From Streptomyces stelliscabiei (GTDB taxonomy: Bacteria; Actinomycetota; Actinomycetes; Streptomycetales; Streptomycetaceae), in assembly GCF_014873495.1 (NCBI RefSeq), contig NZ_JADBGF010000001.1, positions 8,494,001 through 8,558,000 of the forward strand: 64,000 bases of DNA. The letters run 5' to 3'. Under the pieces are notes generated by a model. That model did not search any database and had not been told where the DNA came from. It saw nothing but the letters and a program-made list of their open reading frames with translations. Positions 35,801 through 43,442 of the stretch are shown here, piece by piece (the stretch's first letter is position 1; each line of letters opens with the position of its first letter). A program made the position numbers and the translations under genes.

Positions 35801-36782
35801 GACCTCGCGTCCGTTCACGGAGGTCTGGCAGACCGCCTACAGCCCCGACGGGAAACTGCTGGCCACCGCCGACGCCGACCACTCCGTACGGCTGTGGGAC
35901 GCGCGGACGCACACCCTCGTGGCAGCCCTGGAAGGGCACACCGAGACCGTGTTCTCGGTGGCCTTCTCTCCCGACGGGCGGACCCTCGCCTCGGCGGGCT
36001 CCGACGGCACGGTCCGGCTGTGGGACGTCGCGGGGCACCAGGCGCTGAAGAAGCTGACCGGGCACGGCGGGCAGGTCTTCTCCGTCGCCTTCTCTCCCGA
36101 CGGGCGGACCCTCGCCTCGGCGGGCTCCGACCACACGGTGCGCCTGTGGGACGTGGCAAAGCGTCGGCAGCTCGCCGTGCTCCGCGGCCACAAGGACTTC
36201 GTCAACGACGTCGCGTTCAGTCCCGACGGCCGCACCCTGGCCGGCGCCGGCGACGATCTGACCGTACGGCTGTGGGACGTCGCCGGACACCGCGAACTCG
36301 CCGCGCTCACCGGCCACTCGGGCGCGGTGCGGGGGGTGGCCTTCAGCCCGGACGGCCGCACCCTCGCCAGCAGTGGCAATGACGGGACCGTACGCCTGTG
36401 GGACGTCCGGAGCCGCCGCTTCGAGTCCGCGCTGAGCGGCCACTCGGGCGCGGTGCGGGGGGTGGCCTTCAGCCCGGACGGCCGCACCCTCGCCAGCAGC
36501 GGCAACGACCGTACGGTACGCCTGTGGGACATCGCCGGACGGCGGCCGTGGGCGACGCTCACCGGTCATACGAACGCGGTGTGGAGCGTCGACTTCGCCC
36601 CCGACGGGCGGACCGTGGCCAGCAGCAGCACGGACGGCACCGTACGGCTGTGGGACCTCGACCCCGGCGCCCGGCTGGCGGACATCTGCCGGTTGCGTAC
36701 CGGCATCGGGCCCGAGGAACGCGCGAGACTGCTGCCCGGGGTGCCCGTCCCGGCGGACTCGTCACCGTGCGGGCCGCGTTGA
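32883..36782 (+). CDS. HTH - nSTAND1 NTPase - transmembrane - WD40 protein
   Basis: A 1299-residue multidomain protein. An XRE-type HTH (LRRERGLSLTDLARRTHYSK) is at about 22-75. A novel-STAND NTPase follows: Walker A with Lys161 in APSGAGKSS, Walker B with Asp257 in LIVDQFEEL. A membrane segment lies near 596-616. From about 680 there are 14 WD40 repeats (mostly RLWD endings), enough for two seven-bladed propellers. STAND proteins are switch ATPases in signalling and antiphage defence; here the sensor is probably the propeller. The start is uncertain: TTG 32883 or TTG 32895, neither with a good ribosome site. The gene stands alone. Confidence 0.85.
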   Translation: MGDTLGDPQLGVEPDPRDDADGTAPTTLSFPAQLRRLRRERGLSLTDLARRTHYSKGYLSKIETGTKRATVDVARLCDQVLGAEGELLRLVRQTPHREPGSDTTPPPSDGVCPYRGLSAFTPQDAEWFFGRERATAALVERIFERVGSGPLMLVAPSGAGKSSLLNAGLVPALGRGDLPMPGADRWPVIHLTPTARPLDELLERTAKALGSDLGLTAEEVRDDPGALLGAVRARSHAPPEAPGERRPPPPRPVLIVDQFEELFTLCTDEDERRSFARVLCALATARPAECPHPPAVVVLGVRADFTGSCLGLPELAPVFTDGLFVLSPMTVAELRESVTLPAELAGLTLEPGLVPLLLRDAGLRDDPDPRPRGSAIGSDETPSGALPLVSHALLATWQRRRDSALTVDGYERAGGIQGAVARTAENVFAHLYPAEQKTIRRILSRLVLVMDGAGATRRRMSRDALMARLGDADGAAAALDAFVRARLITMDSDTVEITHEALLHAWPRLRGWIHADRAGLLLHQQLAHAAAEWEREGRDPSALYRGTRLDTVRAWAEESDGWSRLGPDEEAFLRASQAEEDARRGQTRRQVRLRQSMLATLAVLLALAVTAGGFAYQQRESALDQERVARSQALAARSASLAGGRPEASMLLAEQAYRTAPTAEARGALLSTQSQPFSARLDGHRGPVNAVAFAPDGRSLATASSDGTVVLRRTAGGHRVLARITVAGRVRSVAFGADGRTIAVTSTDGPVTLWSTTGGHRRTGTLGGRTQGARSVAFDPRGGTLAVAAADGTVQLWDTGPRPRLTTALPGHKGGVNALAYAPDGRMLASAGTDRAVRLWDTGRARLVDALKGHADDVLGVAFSPDGRTVASAGVDRTVRLWDVGDRRLTDTFTGSSDDINAVAFTPDGTTVVGAVGDGTTRLWDVRGGRQTLVLAGHTDYVLGVAVTSDGALLATAGFDQSVVLWDLHGAVLTSRPFTEVWQTAYSPDGKLLATADADHSVRLWDARTHTLVAALEGHTETVFSVAFSPDGRTLASAGSDGTVRLWDVAGHQALKKLTGHGGQVFSVAFSPDGRTLASAGSDHTVRLWDVAKRRQLAVLRGHKDFVNDVAFSPDGRTLAGAGDDLTVRLWDVAGHRELAALTGHSGAVRGVAFSPDGRTLASSGNDGTVRLWDVRSRRFESALSGHSGAVRGVAFSPDGRTLASSGNDRTVRLWDIAGRRPWATLTGHTNAVWSVDFAPDGRTVASSSTDGTVRLWDLDPGARLADICRLRTGIGPEERARLLPGVPVPADSSPCGPR
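35961..36499 (+). repeat. Near-identical WD40 repeat DNA
   Basis: Two pairs show long exact identity at 126-bp spacing (42 codons, one blade): a 45-bp match at 35961 and 36087, and a 63-bp match at 36311 and 36437. Other blades are more diverged, which points to recent duplication or gene conversion. Confidence 0.85.
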
Positions 36783-36972
36783 GCGACAGGCCGGGGCGAT
36801 TCGTTGCCGCTCGGCAACCGCCCTGCTCGCGAGGGGTTTCCCAGGTGTTTCCCGTTGCCCGTCGGCAGGGGGCGACACCCGGATCTCGACGAGCGGGGCG
36901 CGGGTCGAGCAGGCTGCTGTCCGACCACCACCACCCAGTCCATCGAAACCTTCAGGAAACGGGGGTTCCGGC

Positions 36973-37848
36973 ATGGTGAGCCGGACCAATGTCATCCGCA
37001 CACTGATCACACTCATGGCCCTGCTCCTCTGGGCACCGGTGTCCACGGCCTCGGCGGCACCGGCCGCCCCCGCCGCCGGCTGCGGCGTCCTCGCGCCCGG
37101 CGCCTCGGCCGCCGCCGAGCGGGCGATCGCCGCGGCCTGCGCCGAGGTCGCCGCGGGCACCTGGTACTCGTGGGGCGGCGGCCACGGCGCCCAGCCGGGG
37201 GCCACCTACGGGCAGGTGGACCCCACCGACCCGGCCAGTGAACACGACCCCGAGCGGCGCGGTTTCGACTGCTCCGGCCTCGTGCGGTACGCGTACGCCC
37301 AGGCCGCGGGCGGCACGGACATCCTCAACGGCGTGGCCAGCCAGCAGTACTACACGCACCGCGCCGCCGCCCGCTTCACCGCCGCCCAGGGCCTCGCCCC
37401 GCTCGTCCCGGGCGACCTGCTGGCCTACGGCACCAAGAAGGACCTGCACCACATCGCCATCTACCTCGGCGCGGGCAAGATGGTCGAGGCCAAGCAGTCC
37501 GGAACCCGGCTGATGGTCAGTGACGTCCGCCTCGGCGGCGACTACTTCGGCGCGGTCCGTGTCAACACCGGTCAGGTCACCGGTCACATCCACCAGACGT
37601 GGGGCACCGACGTCTGGACCAAGGAGGAGCCCCGCATCGGGTCCGGCCGTGTCTACGCCTTCCCGTACTCGACCACCATCCGCGTGTACTGCCAGAAGCA
37701 CGCGGAGCTGGTGAAGGCGGAGGGCTACGAGAACGACGTCTGGTCCTACCTGCCCGACTACAAGGCCTGGGTCACCAACATCTACATCAAGGGCCCGGCC
37801 TGGCTGGACGGCGTACCCGACTGCAAGGACGTGCCCCCCGTCTCCTGA
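36973..37848 (+). CDS. Secreted NlpC/P60-type cell-wall peptidase
   Basis: A 291-residue exported protein. Residues 1-29 form a signal peptide (TLITLMALLLWAPVSTASAA). The NlpC/P60 core has Cys100 in GFDCSGLVRYAY and His in HHIAIYLG (159-160), and TWYSWGGGHG before them. The remaining about 90 residues (YCQKHAELVKAEGYENDVWS) resemble an SH3-like wall-binding tail. Family members cut peptidoglycan stem peptides. GAAACGGGGG lies before the ATG. About 190 bp of untranslated DNA upstream holds no structure I can name. Confidence 0.8.
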   Translation: MVSRTNVIRTLITLMALLLWAPVSTASAAPAAPAAGCGVLAPGASAAAERAIAAACAEVAAGTWYSWGGGHGAQPGATYGQVDPTDPASEHDPERRGFDCSGLVRYAYAQAAGGTDILNGVASQQYYTHRAAARFTAAQGLAPLVPGDLLAYGTKKDLHHIAIYLGAGKMVEAKQSGTRLMVSDVRLGGDYFGAVRVNTGQVTGHIHQTWGTDVWTKEEPRIGSGRVYAFPYSTTIRVYCQKHAELVKAEGYENDVWSYLPDYKAWVTNIYIKGPAWLDGVPDCKDVPPVS

Positions 37849-37854
37849 CGGACG

Positions 37855-37930
37855 CGCGCCGGTGACCGTCGGGGGGCGGCCACCGGCGCGAGCGCTGATC
37901 CCGTACGCCCGCGAGGGGGTCCGGGATCAG
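37855..37930. terminator. Two hairpins between convergent NlpC and GH6 genes
   Basis: CGCGCCGGTG/CACCGGCGCG at 37855-37890 and CTGATCCCG/CGGGATCAG at 37895-37930. The second overlaps the GH6 stop codon. Confidence 0.65.
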
Positions 37931-38892
37931 TAGCCGTAGATCATCTTGTAGGCGACCTCGGGCAGGAACTGGCCCGCCGAGGAGCCGGATCCGACGCCGC
38001 AGTTGCCGTCGGACTCACCCGGGACCTTGATCCACAGCAGCATCTCGGCGCCTCCGCCCTGCTGGGTGGCGGGGCCGATGCGGCGGCCCGAGGGGTTGCA
38101 CCACTGGCCGTTGGAGCCGTTGCCGTTGCGGCTGGTGTCCACGACGAAGGGCTTGGTGTAGCCGTAGCGGGCGCTGAGCTGACTGTTGACGGCGTTGCCG
38201 TAGGCGGTGTTCTCGGCGGTGGTGAGGTAGTTGGAGACGTTGAGCGAGAAGCCGTGGGCCTGCCGGACGCCGGCCTCGTGCAGGCGCCGGGCCATGGTCC
38301 CCGCGTCCGTCCAGGCGGGGTTGCCGGCGTCCATGTAGACCCAGGTGTTGGGGGCCTGGCGGGCGAACTGGGAGACGGCGCCGCTGAGCATGTTCTGGCG
38401 TTCGGTGATCTGGGCCTGGTTCATGCAGCCGTAGTCCCCGAGGGAGTCGGGCTCCAGGACGACCAGGGCCGGGCGGTTGCCGATCCCGCCCGCGAACTGG
38501 GCGATCCAGCTCGCGTAGGCGGACGGTGAGGCGGCCCCGCCGGCGGAGTGCCCGCCGCAGTAGTCGCGGTTGTAGATGTTGTACGCGACCAGGAGGGGCA
38601 GCTTGTCGCGGCTGTCCGCGGCGCCCGTGTACGCGCCGGTGGCGGTGCCGACGGCCCCGCTCCAGGAGCCGAACCAGCGGGCCGTCGGGGTGTTGGCGAC
38701 GGAGGCGTTGATCGCGGACGCCCGGCCGTCGCCGGGATTGGCCGCCACCCACCTCTTCGCGCTGGAGTCGGGGTCCACGTAGAACCCGCTGGTCATGGAG
38801 GTCGGGTCGGCCGCGTGGGCGGACGGCGCGACGGTGAGCGCCAGCGGCAGGGCGAAGAGCGCTGCCGTCAGGACGCGGAGTCTGCGGCGCAT
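37927..38892 (-). CDS. Secreted GH6 cellulase (endoglucanase/cellobiohydrolase)
   Basis: A 321-residue exported GH6 enzyme with a signal peptide (RVLTAALFALPLALTVAPSAHA) and no binding module. Catalytic-domain blocks are SGFYVDPDS, YNIYNRDYCGGHSAGG, VVLEPDSLGDYGC (catalytic Asp region), YMDAGNPAW and WIKVPGESDG. GH6 enzymes hydrolyse cellulose with inversion. ATG 38892 has GAGGTGA 6 bp upstream; the frame stays open upstream but that part is not coding. CebR-type operators lie 100-120 bp upstream, so expression is likely repressed without cello-oligosaccharides. Confidence 0.9.
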   Translation of the reverse strand: MRRRLRVLTAALFALPLALTVAPSAHAADPTSMTSGFYVDPDSSAKRWVAANPGDGRASAINASVANTPTARWFGSWSGAVGTATGAYTGAADSRDKLPLLVAYNIYNRDYCGGHSAGGAASPSAYASWIAQFAGGIGNRPALVVLEPDSLGDYGCMNQAQITERQNMLSGAVSQFARQAPNTWVYMDAGNPAWTDAGTMARRLHEAGVRQAHGFSLNVSNYLTTAENTAYGNAVNSQLSARYGYTKPFVVDTSRNGNGSNGQWCNPSGRRIGPATQQGGGAEMLLWIKVPGESDGNCGVGSGSSAGQFLPEVAYKMIYGY

Positions 38893-38990
38893 GACATCAC
38901 CTCGAATTCCTGGGAGGGACACGTCACGCGCTCTCGTCCCGAGCGGGTGACGCGCTGAGGAAGTGCGGTGGTGCGGCGTTCCCCGGATGT

Positions 38991-39004
38991 TGGGAGCGCT
39001 CCCA
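38991..39004. promoter_or_regulatory. CebR-type operator 1
   Basis: TGGGAGCGCTCCCA, a perfect 14-bp palindrome identical to the consensus box of Streptomyces cellulose-utilisation repressor CebR. Confidence 0.85.
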
Positions 39005-39005
39005 C

Positions 39006-39019
39006 TGGAAGCGCTCCCA
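39006..39019. promoter_or_regulatory. CebR-type operator 2
   Basis: TGGAAGCGCTCCCA, one mismatch to the palindrome, 1 bp from operator 1. Confidence 0.75.
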
Positions 39020-39141
39020 GTGGCGCTGAGAACCTTCGGGGTGTGCTGGGTATCGTGTGGCCGCCTGGGAGAACTGTCAAGGGGCGAGGTGTGAACCGCC
39101 GTCTGTACAGGGCGAGTTCGAGGCTCTACGGTCTTTGGGAC

Positions 39142-39155
39142 CGGAAGCGCTCCCA
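39142..39155. promoter_or_regulatory. CebR-type operator 3
   Basis: CGGAAGCGCTCCCA, two mismatches, lying before the LacI regulator gene. Confidence 0.65.
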
Positions 39156-39234
39156 GCTTTCGGACCCGCGGCGGCCGATGGATGTCCATGAGGCTGACGG
39201 GGGCCGACGGGGCGACGGGAAGGGGCTCGTGGTC

Positions 39235-40248
39235 ATGGTGGCGGATCCGGCGCGTCGGCGGCCCACCCTCGACGCCGTGGCCGAACTCGCCGGGGTCAGC
39301 CGGTCCGTGGCCTCCCGTGTCCTCAACAACGCACCGCACGTCAGCCGTTCGAAGCGCGAGGCGGTCGAGCGGGCCGTCCGGCAGCTCGGTTACGTACCCG
39401 ATCCGAGCGCCCGCGCCCTGGCCACCCGGCAGACGGGCGCGGCCGCTCTGGTCATCTCCGGAGAGGAACCGTCGATCTTCGCGGATCCGTTCTTCGCCCA
39501 GGTGATCGTGGGGGCGTCGGCCGCTCTGGAGGAGGCCGACCTGCATCTGATGCTGTGCCTGGCCGCCTCCGACCGGGGACGCAAACGGGTGGCGGAGCTG
39601 CTCCGCTGCAAGGGCGCCGACGGCGTGATGATGATGGCGCTGCGCGAGGACGATCCGCTGGCCCGGGCGGCCGAGGAGTCGGACCTGCCGGTGGTGTTCG
39701 GCGGACGCCCGGTCGGGACGGTCCCGCGCTGGTACGTGGACGTCGACAACACCGGCGGAGCCCGCGCGGCGACCGAGCACCTGCTCGCACGCGGCAGGAC
39801 GCGGGTGGCGGCGATCTGCGGGCGCATGGACACCGAGGCGGGGCGTGCCCGGTACCGCGGCTACCGGGACGCCGTGCTGGCGGCCGGGCTCGATCCGTTC
39901 CCCCCGCGCGAGGGCGACTTCACCGAGGCCGGGGGAGCTGCCGTCATGGCCGCGTTGCTGGCCGAACACCCGGACGTGGACGGCGTGTTCGCGGCCAGCG
40001 ACAACATGGGGGCGGGGGCGCTGCGCACCCTGCGTCAGGCGGGCCGGCCGGTCCCCGGGGACGTGGCGGTGGTCGGTTTCGACGACCTGGCCGTGGCCCG
40101 GATCGCCGATCCGCCGCTCACCACCGTCCACCAGCCCATCGCGGCCCTCGGGCGCGAGATGGCGCGCATGCTCGCCGCGATCGTCGACGGCCAGGATCCC
40201 ACCCCGCTGATCCTGCCCACCCGGCTGGTCGTGCGTTCCAGTTCCTGA
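39235..40248 (+). CDS. LacI-family transcriptional regulator next to GH6 cellulase
   Basis: A 337-residue regulator: an N-terminal HTH (TLDAVAELAGVSRSVASRVLNN, in pieces TLDAVAELAGVS and RSVASRVLNN) followed by a sugar-binding domain (DNTGGARAATEHLL, VFAASDNMGAGAL, VVGFDDLAVARI). AAGGGG precedes ATG 39235; GTG 39229 and ATG 39178 are alternatives. It is divergent from the cellulase and flanked by CebR-like boxes, so repression of cellulase and itself is plausible. Its recognition helix reads RSVASRV rather than the RATVSRV I recall for CebR, so it may be a paralogue whose sites overlap CebR's. Confidence 0.83.
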   Translation: MVADPARRRPTLDAVAELAGVSRSVASRVLNNAPHVSRSKREAVERAVRQLGYVPDPSARALATRQTGAAALVISGEEPSIFADPFFAQVIVGASAALEEADLHLMLCLAASDRGRKRVAELLRCKGADGVMMMALREDDPLARAAEESDLPVVFGGRPVGTVPRWYVDVDNTGGARAATEHLLARGRTRVAAICGRMDTEAGRARYRGYRDAVLAAGLDPFPPREGDFTEAGGAAVMAALLAEHPDVDGVFAASDNMGAGALRTLRQAGRPVPGDVAVVGFDDLAVARIADPPLTTVHQPIAALGREMARMLAAIVDGQDPTPLILPTRLVVRSSS

Positions 40249-40264
40249 TGCGGTGGGGCCGTGT

Positions 40265-40289
40265 GGCCGGGCGGGACCTCCACCCGGCC
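40265..40289. terminator. Hairpin between LacI regulator and inositol-dehydrogenase-like gene
   Basis: GGCCGGG / CCCGGCC arms with an 11-base loop, between convergent genes. Confidence 0.5.
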
Positions 40290-40320
40290 GCGCGGCCCCG
40301 CTCGTGCCGGGCTCGGACCC

Positions 40321-41331
40321 TCAGCCGACCTGTCGGCGCACCTCGTCCAGCCGTACCGGCCGGTGCTCGGCCACCGACAGGGTCGCCGCCTCGGCGATCC
40401 AGCTGGCCTCGATGGCGTCGGCGACGGTGCAGGGGGAGGTGCGGGTGCCGGCGACGACCTCGGTGAAGGCGGTGAGTTCGGCGCGGTAGGCGGGGGCGAA
40501 GCGGTCCATGAAGAAGTTGTGCGGGGGACCGGCGGGGAAGGTCACGCCCGGCTCGGCGGAGCGCAGCGGCAGCTGGGTGTCGAGGCCGGCGGCGATGCTG
40601 TCCTTCATGCCGTGGAGCTCCAGGCGGACGTCGTAACCACGGGCGTTGTGACGGGAGTTGGAGATGACGCCGATCGTGCCGTCGTCGAAGGTGAGGAGCG
40701 CGGAGGCGGTGTCGACGTCGCCGGCCTCCTCGATGTACGCCGCGCCGCGGTTGCCGCCGGTCGCGTAGACCTCCACGACCTCCCGGCCCGTGACCCAGCG
40801 GACGACGTCGAAGTCGTGCACCGCGCAGTCCCGGAAGATGCCGCCGGAGGACGCCACGTAGCCGGCCGGCGGGGGCGCCGGGTCCAGGGTCGTCGAGCGG
40901 ACGGTGTGCAGATCGCCGAGTTCGCCGTCCAGGAAGGCCTGCCGCGCGGTCACACAGCCCGCGTCGAAGCGGCGGTTGAAGCCGATCTGGACCTGCACGT
41001 CGCCGCCTTCGACGGCGCGCAGCACAGCGAGGCTCTCCTCGATGGTCTTCGCCACCGGCTTCTCGCAGAAGACCGGGATGCCCGCCTCGACCGCGGCCAG
41101 GATCAGCCCCGGGTGCGCGTCGGTCGCGGCGGTGACCACGACGCCGTCGATGCCGGAGGCGAAGACGGCCTCCGGCGAGTCGGCCACGGTGGCGCCGTAC
41201 TTCTCGGCGGCGGAGGCGGCGGCCGCGGCCAGCGGGTCGGAGACCACCAGCTGCTCCACCACGTCGAGCCCGGCGAGAGTCCCGGCGTGGAAGGCGCCGA
41301 TGCGGCCCAGCCCCAGGATGCCAATGCGCAT
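40321..41331 (-). CDS. Inositol 2-dehydrogenase-like oxidoreductase (Gfo/Idh/MocA)
   Basis: A 336-residue NAD-dependent dehydrogenase. GILGLGRIGAFHAGTL is the Rossmann loop, CEKPVAKTI has the catalytic Lys, and FRDCAVHDFDVVRW the Asp/His pair, close to IolG. It would oxidise myo-inositol or a similar polyol in the cytoplasm. The SDR gene lies upstream on the same strand across a purine-rich spacer, so they are probably one operon, with the LacI regulator divergent from it. Confidence 0.84.
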   Translation of the reverse strand: MRIGILGLGRIGAFHAGTLAGLDVVEQLVVSDPLAAAAASAAEKYGATVADSPEAVFASGIDGVVVTAATDAHPGLILAAVEAGIPVFCEKPVAKTIEESLAVLRAVEGGDVQVQIGFNRRFDAGCVTARQAFLDGELGDLHTVRSTTLDPAPPPAGYVASSGGIFRDCAVHDFDVVRWVTGREVVEVYATGGNRGAAYIEEAGDVDTASALLTFDDGTIGVISNSRHNARGYDVRLELHGMKDSIAAGLDTQLPLRSAEPGVTFPAGPPHNFFMDRFAPAYRAELTAFTEVVAGTRTSPCTVADAIEASWIAEAATLSVAEHRPVRLDEVRRQVG

Positions 41332-41355
41332 GATCGAGTGTCCCTTTCGGATGTG

Positions 41356-41418
41356 CTGAAGAAGCGGGAGAAGCAGGGGAAGCAGAAGGAGGCGAGGGGG
41401 AAGGAGAGGGGCGGGAGC
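41356..41418. repeat. Purine-rich tract
   Basis: About 60 bases of nearly pure A/G on the plus strand (GAAGAAGCGGGAGAAGCAGG and onward) between the two dehydrogenase genes. On the transcribed sense of these genes it is a C/U-rich RNA spacer. I see no coding or hairpin in it. Confidence 0.7.
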
Positions 41419-41420
41419 GG

Positions 41421-42182
41421 TCAGTCCTGGGCGCCGAAGACGTTCTGGTCCCAGTCGATCACGGAGCCCGTCACCACGCCGCTGCGGTCGGACAGCAGGA
41501 GGACGACGAAGTCGGCGATCTCGTCGACCTGGCCGAGCTTGCCCATCGGCAGGCGCTCGGCGGCACGCTCCCGCCAGTCGTCGCCCGCCCCGTGGAACTC
41601 CCGCTGGATCGCGTCCTCGCCCTCGGTCTCCGTCCAGCCGATGTTGAGGTCGTTGATCCGGATCCGGTCCCAGCGGTGGGCGTGGGCGGCGTTGCGGGTC
41701 AGGCCCGCCAGGCCGGCCTTCGCGGCGGAGTAGGGGGCCAGGTTCGGGGGGCCGCCGTGCGCGCAGTTGGAGCCGATGTTGACGATCGTGCCGGGCGCCG
41801 AGCGGCCCACCAGGTGCTCGACCACGGCCTGCATCGCGAAGAAGGGGGCGCGCAGGTTGATCGCGATGTGCGCGTCGAACAGGTCGGGGGAGGTGTCGAG
41901 GAGCGAGCCGCGGGAGGTCAGACCGGCCGCGTTGACCAGGCTGTCGACCCGGCCGTGGGCGGCGACCACCCGGTCCACGGCGCCGCGCACCTGCGCCGGG
42001 TCCGTCAGGTCGGCCCGGACGAACGTGGCGCCGGTGTCCGCCGCCAGCTTCTCGCCGATCTCGGCGCGACGGCCGGTGAAGGCGACGGTCGCGCCCTCGC
42101 CGAGGGCCGCGCGGACGATGCCCGCGCCGACGCCCTGGCTGCCGCCGTTGACGAGGACGACTCTGTCCTCCAGTAGTGCCAT
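41421..42182 (-). CDS. SDR-family oxidoreductase
   Basis: A 253-residue short-chain dehydrogenase. The cofactor loop is NGGSQGVGAG, the catalytic region has YSAAKAG (Tyr and Lys) after GSNCAHGG, and NAAG is present. C-terminal GSVIDWDQNVFG is typical. It is the first gene of the operon with the inositol-dehydrogenase-like gene and would oxidise or reduce a polyol or keto-sugar. Its exact substrate is unknown. Confidence 0.85.
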   Translation of the reverse strand: MALLEDRVVLVNGGSQGVGAGIVRAALGEGATVAFTGRRAEIGEKLAADTGATFVRADLTDPAQVRGAVDRVVAAHGRVDSLVNAAGLTSRGSLLDTSPDLFDAHIAINLRAPFFAMQAVVEHLVGRSAPGTIVNIGSNCAHGGPPNLAPYSAAKAGLAGLTRNAAHAHRWDRIRINDLNIGWTETEGEDAIQREFHGAGDDWRERAAERLPMGKLGQVDEIADFVVLLLSDRSGVVTGSVIDWDQNVFGAQD

Positions 42183-42398
42183 GTGGGGTGTGTCCTTTCG
42201 GTCCGCTCCCGGCGGGTGCCGCCGTACCCGGTGGTGGCCCGCTCGCGGGCGAGCTTTCGCGGCGTCCTCGCCTCTGTCAGTCTTGGGGCGCGGGGCCCCT
42301 CGTACAACCCGCAGCAGACCATCAAAAACCCATCATCCCGTTCCCCGCGGCCCACCGGGCGCCGGCGCCGGGAGCGTCGACATCCGGGACACATCGCC

Positions 42399-43442
42399 AT
42401 GACACACCCCTACACGATCCGTGAGATCGCCCGTCAGGCCGGGCTGAGCCAGGCCACGGTCGACCGGGTGCTCAACGGCCGGGGCGGGGTGCGGGAGAGC
42501 ACCGCCCGCGAGGTGCACCAGGCCGTCAAGGACCTGGACCGGCAGCGGACGCAGGTGCGCATCGGCGGCCGTACGTTCATGGTCGACATCGTGATGCAGA
42601 CCCCGGAGCGGTTCTCCACGGCGGTCCGGGAGGCGCTGGAGGCCGAGCTGCCGTCCCTGCATCCCGCCGCCGTGCGCTCCCGGTTCCACTTCCGGGAGAC
42701 GGGGTCCGCCTCGGAGATGGTCCGGGTGCTCGACCGGATCGGCCGGCGCGGCTCACAGGGCGTGATCCTCAAGGCGCCCGACGTCCCGGAGGTGACCGCC
42801 GCCGTCGAACGGCTGGTCGCGGCCGGGACACCGGTGGTCACCTACGTGACGGACCTGCCCGGCAGCGCGCGCGGAGCGTACGTCGGGATCGACAACCGGG
42901 CCGCCGGGGCGACCGCCGCGTATCTGGTCCGGCAGTGGCTCGGCGACCGGCCGGGTGCCGTGCTGGTGACGATCAGCCGCGGCTTCTACCGCAACGAGGA
43001 GGAGCGCGAGATGGGCTTCCGCGGGGTGATGCGCGCCGTCGACCCACGGCGGACCCTCGTCGAGGTCACCGACAGCGACGGCCTCGACGCCACCCAGCGC
43101 GACCTCGTCCTCGACGCGCTGCGGCGCGAGCCGGGGATCGCCGCCGTCTACTCGATCGGCGGCGGCAACACCGCGACGCTCGACGCCTTCGCCGCGCTCG
43201 GCCGGGAGCCGCACGTCTTCGTCGCCCACGACCTCGACCACGACAACACCCGGCTGCTGCGCGAGCACCGGCTCTCCGCCGTGCTCCACCACGACCTGCG
43301 CCAGGACGTCCGCCGCGCCTGCCAGATGATCATGCGCGCCCACCAGGCCCTCCCCGACGAGGGCCCCTTCCTTCCGTCGGCGATCCAGGTGGTGACGCCC
43401 TACAACATGCCGCCCGGGGCCGGGGCGGTCGTCAGCGGCTAG
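42399..43442 (+). CDS. LacI-family regulator, probably of the divergent dehydrogenases
   Basis: A 347-residue regulator: HTH TIREIARQAGLSQATVDRVL at the start, then a periplasmic-binding-type ligand domain (GVILKAPDVPEV, YVGIDNRAAGATAAYL, VYSIGGGNTATLDAF). The VDRVLNGRGGVR hinge start is typical of the branch that senses inositol-like ligands. ATG 42399 is used; the open frame before it is not coding. It is divergent from the SDR/dehydrogenase operon over 216 bp, where I see no obvious palindrome. Its end overlaps the converging GlxA-type gene by 11 bp. Confidence 0.83.
   Translation: MTHPYTIREIARQAGLSQATVDRVLNGRGGVRESTAREVHQAVKDLDRQRTQVRIGGRTFMVDIVMQTPERFSTAVREALEAELPSLHPAAVRSRFHFRETGSASEMVRVLDRIGRRGSQGVILKAPDVPEVTAAVERLVAAGTPVVTYVTDLPGSARGAYVGIDNRAAGATAAYLVRQWLGDRPGAVLVTISRGFYRNEEEREMGFRGVMRAVDPRRTLVEVTDSDGLDATQRDLVLDALRREPGIAAVYSIGGGNTATLDAFAALGREPHVFVAHDLDHDNTRLLREHRLSAVLHHDLRQDVRRACQMIMRAHQALPDEGPFLPSAIQVVTPYNMPPGAGAVVSG

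Larger units (their letters stand above)
38893..39234. promoter_or_regulatory. Divergent control region of GH6 gene and LacI regulator
   Basis: A 342-bp noncoding stretch with three CebR-like operators at 38991, 39006 and 39142. The cluster of two sits nearer the cellulase; the third lies 93 bp before the regulator's start, so the regulator may control itself. Confidence 0.7.

Noticed and set aside
30590..36382. A plus-strand open frame of over 1900 codons across GH43 and the STAND gene
   Set aside because: It runs antisense to the GH43-like gene and out of frame with the STAND-WD40 gene, with Arg/Pro-rich nonsense translation.
36783..36972. A cyclic-di-AMP-type riboswitch before the NlpC/P60 gene
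   Set aside because: The leader length would fit, but I could not find the expected conserved blocks.
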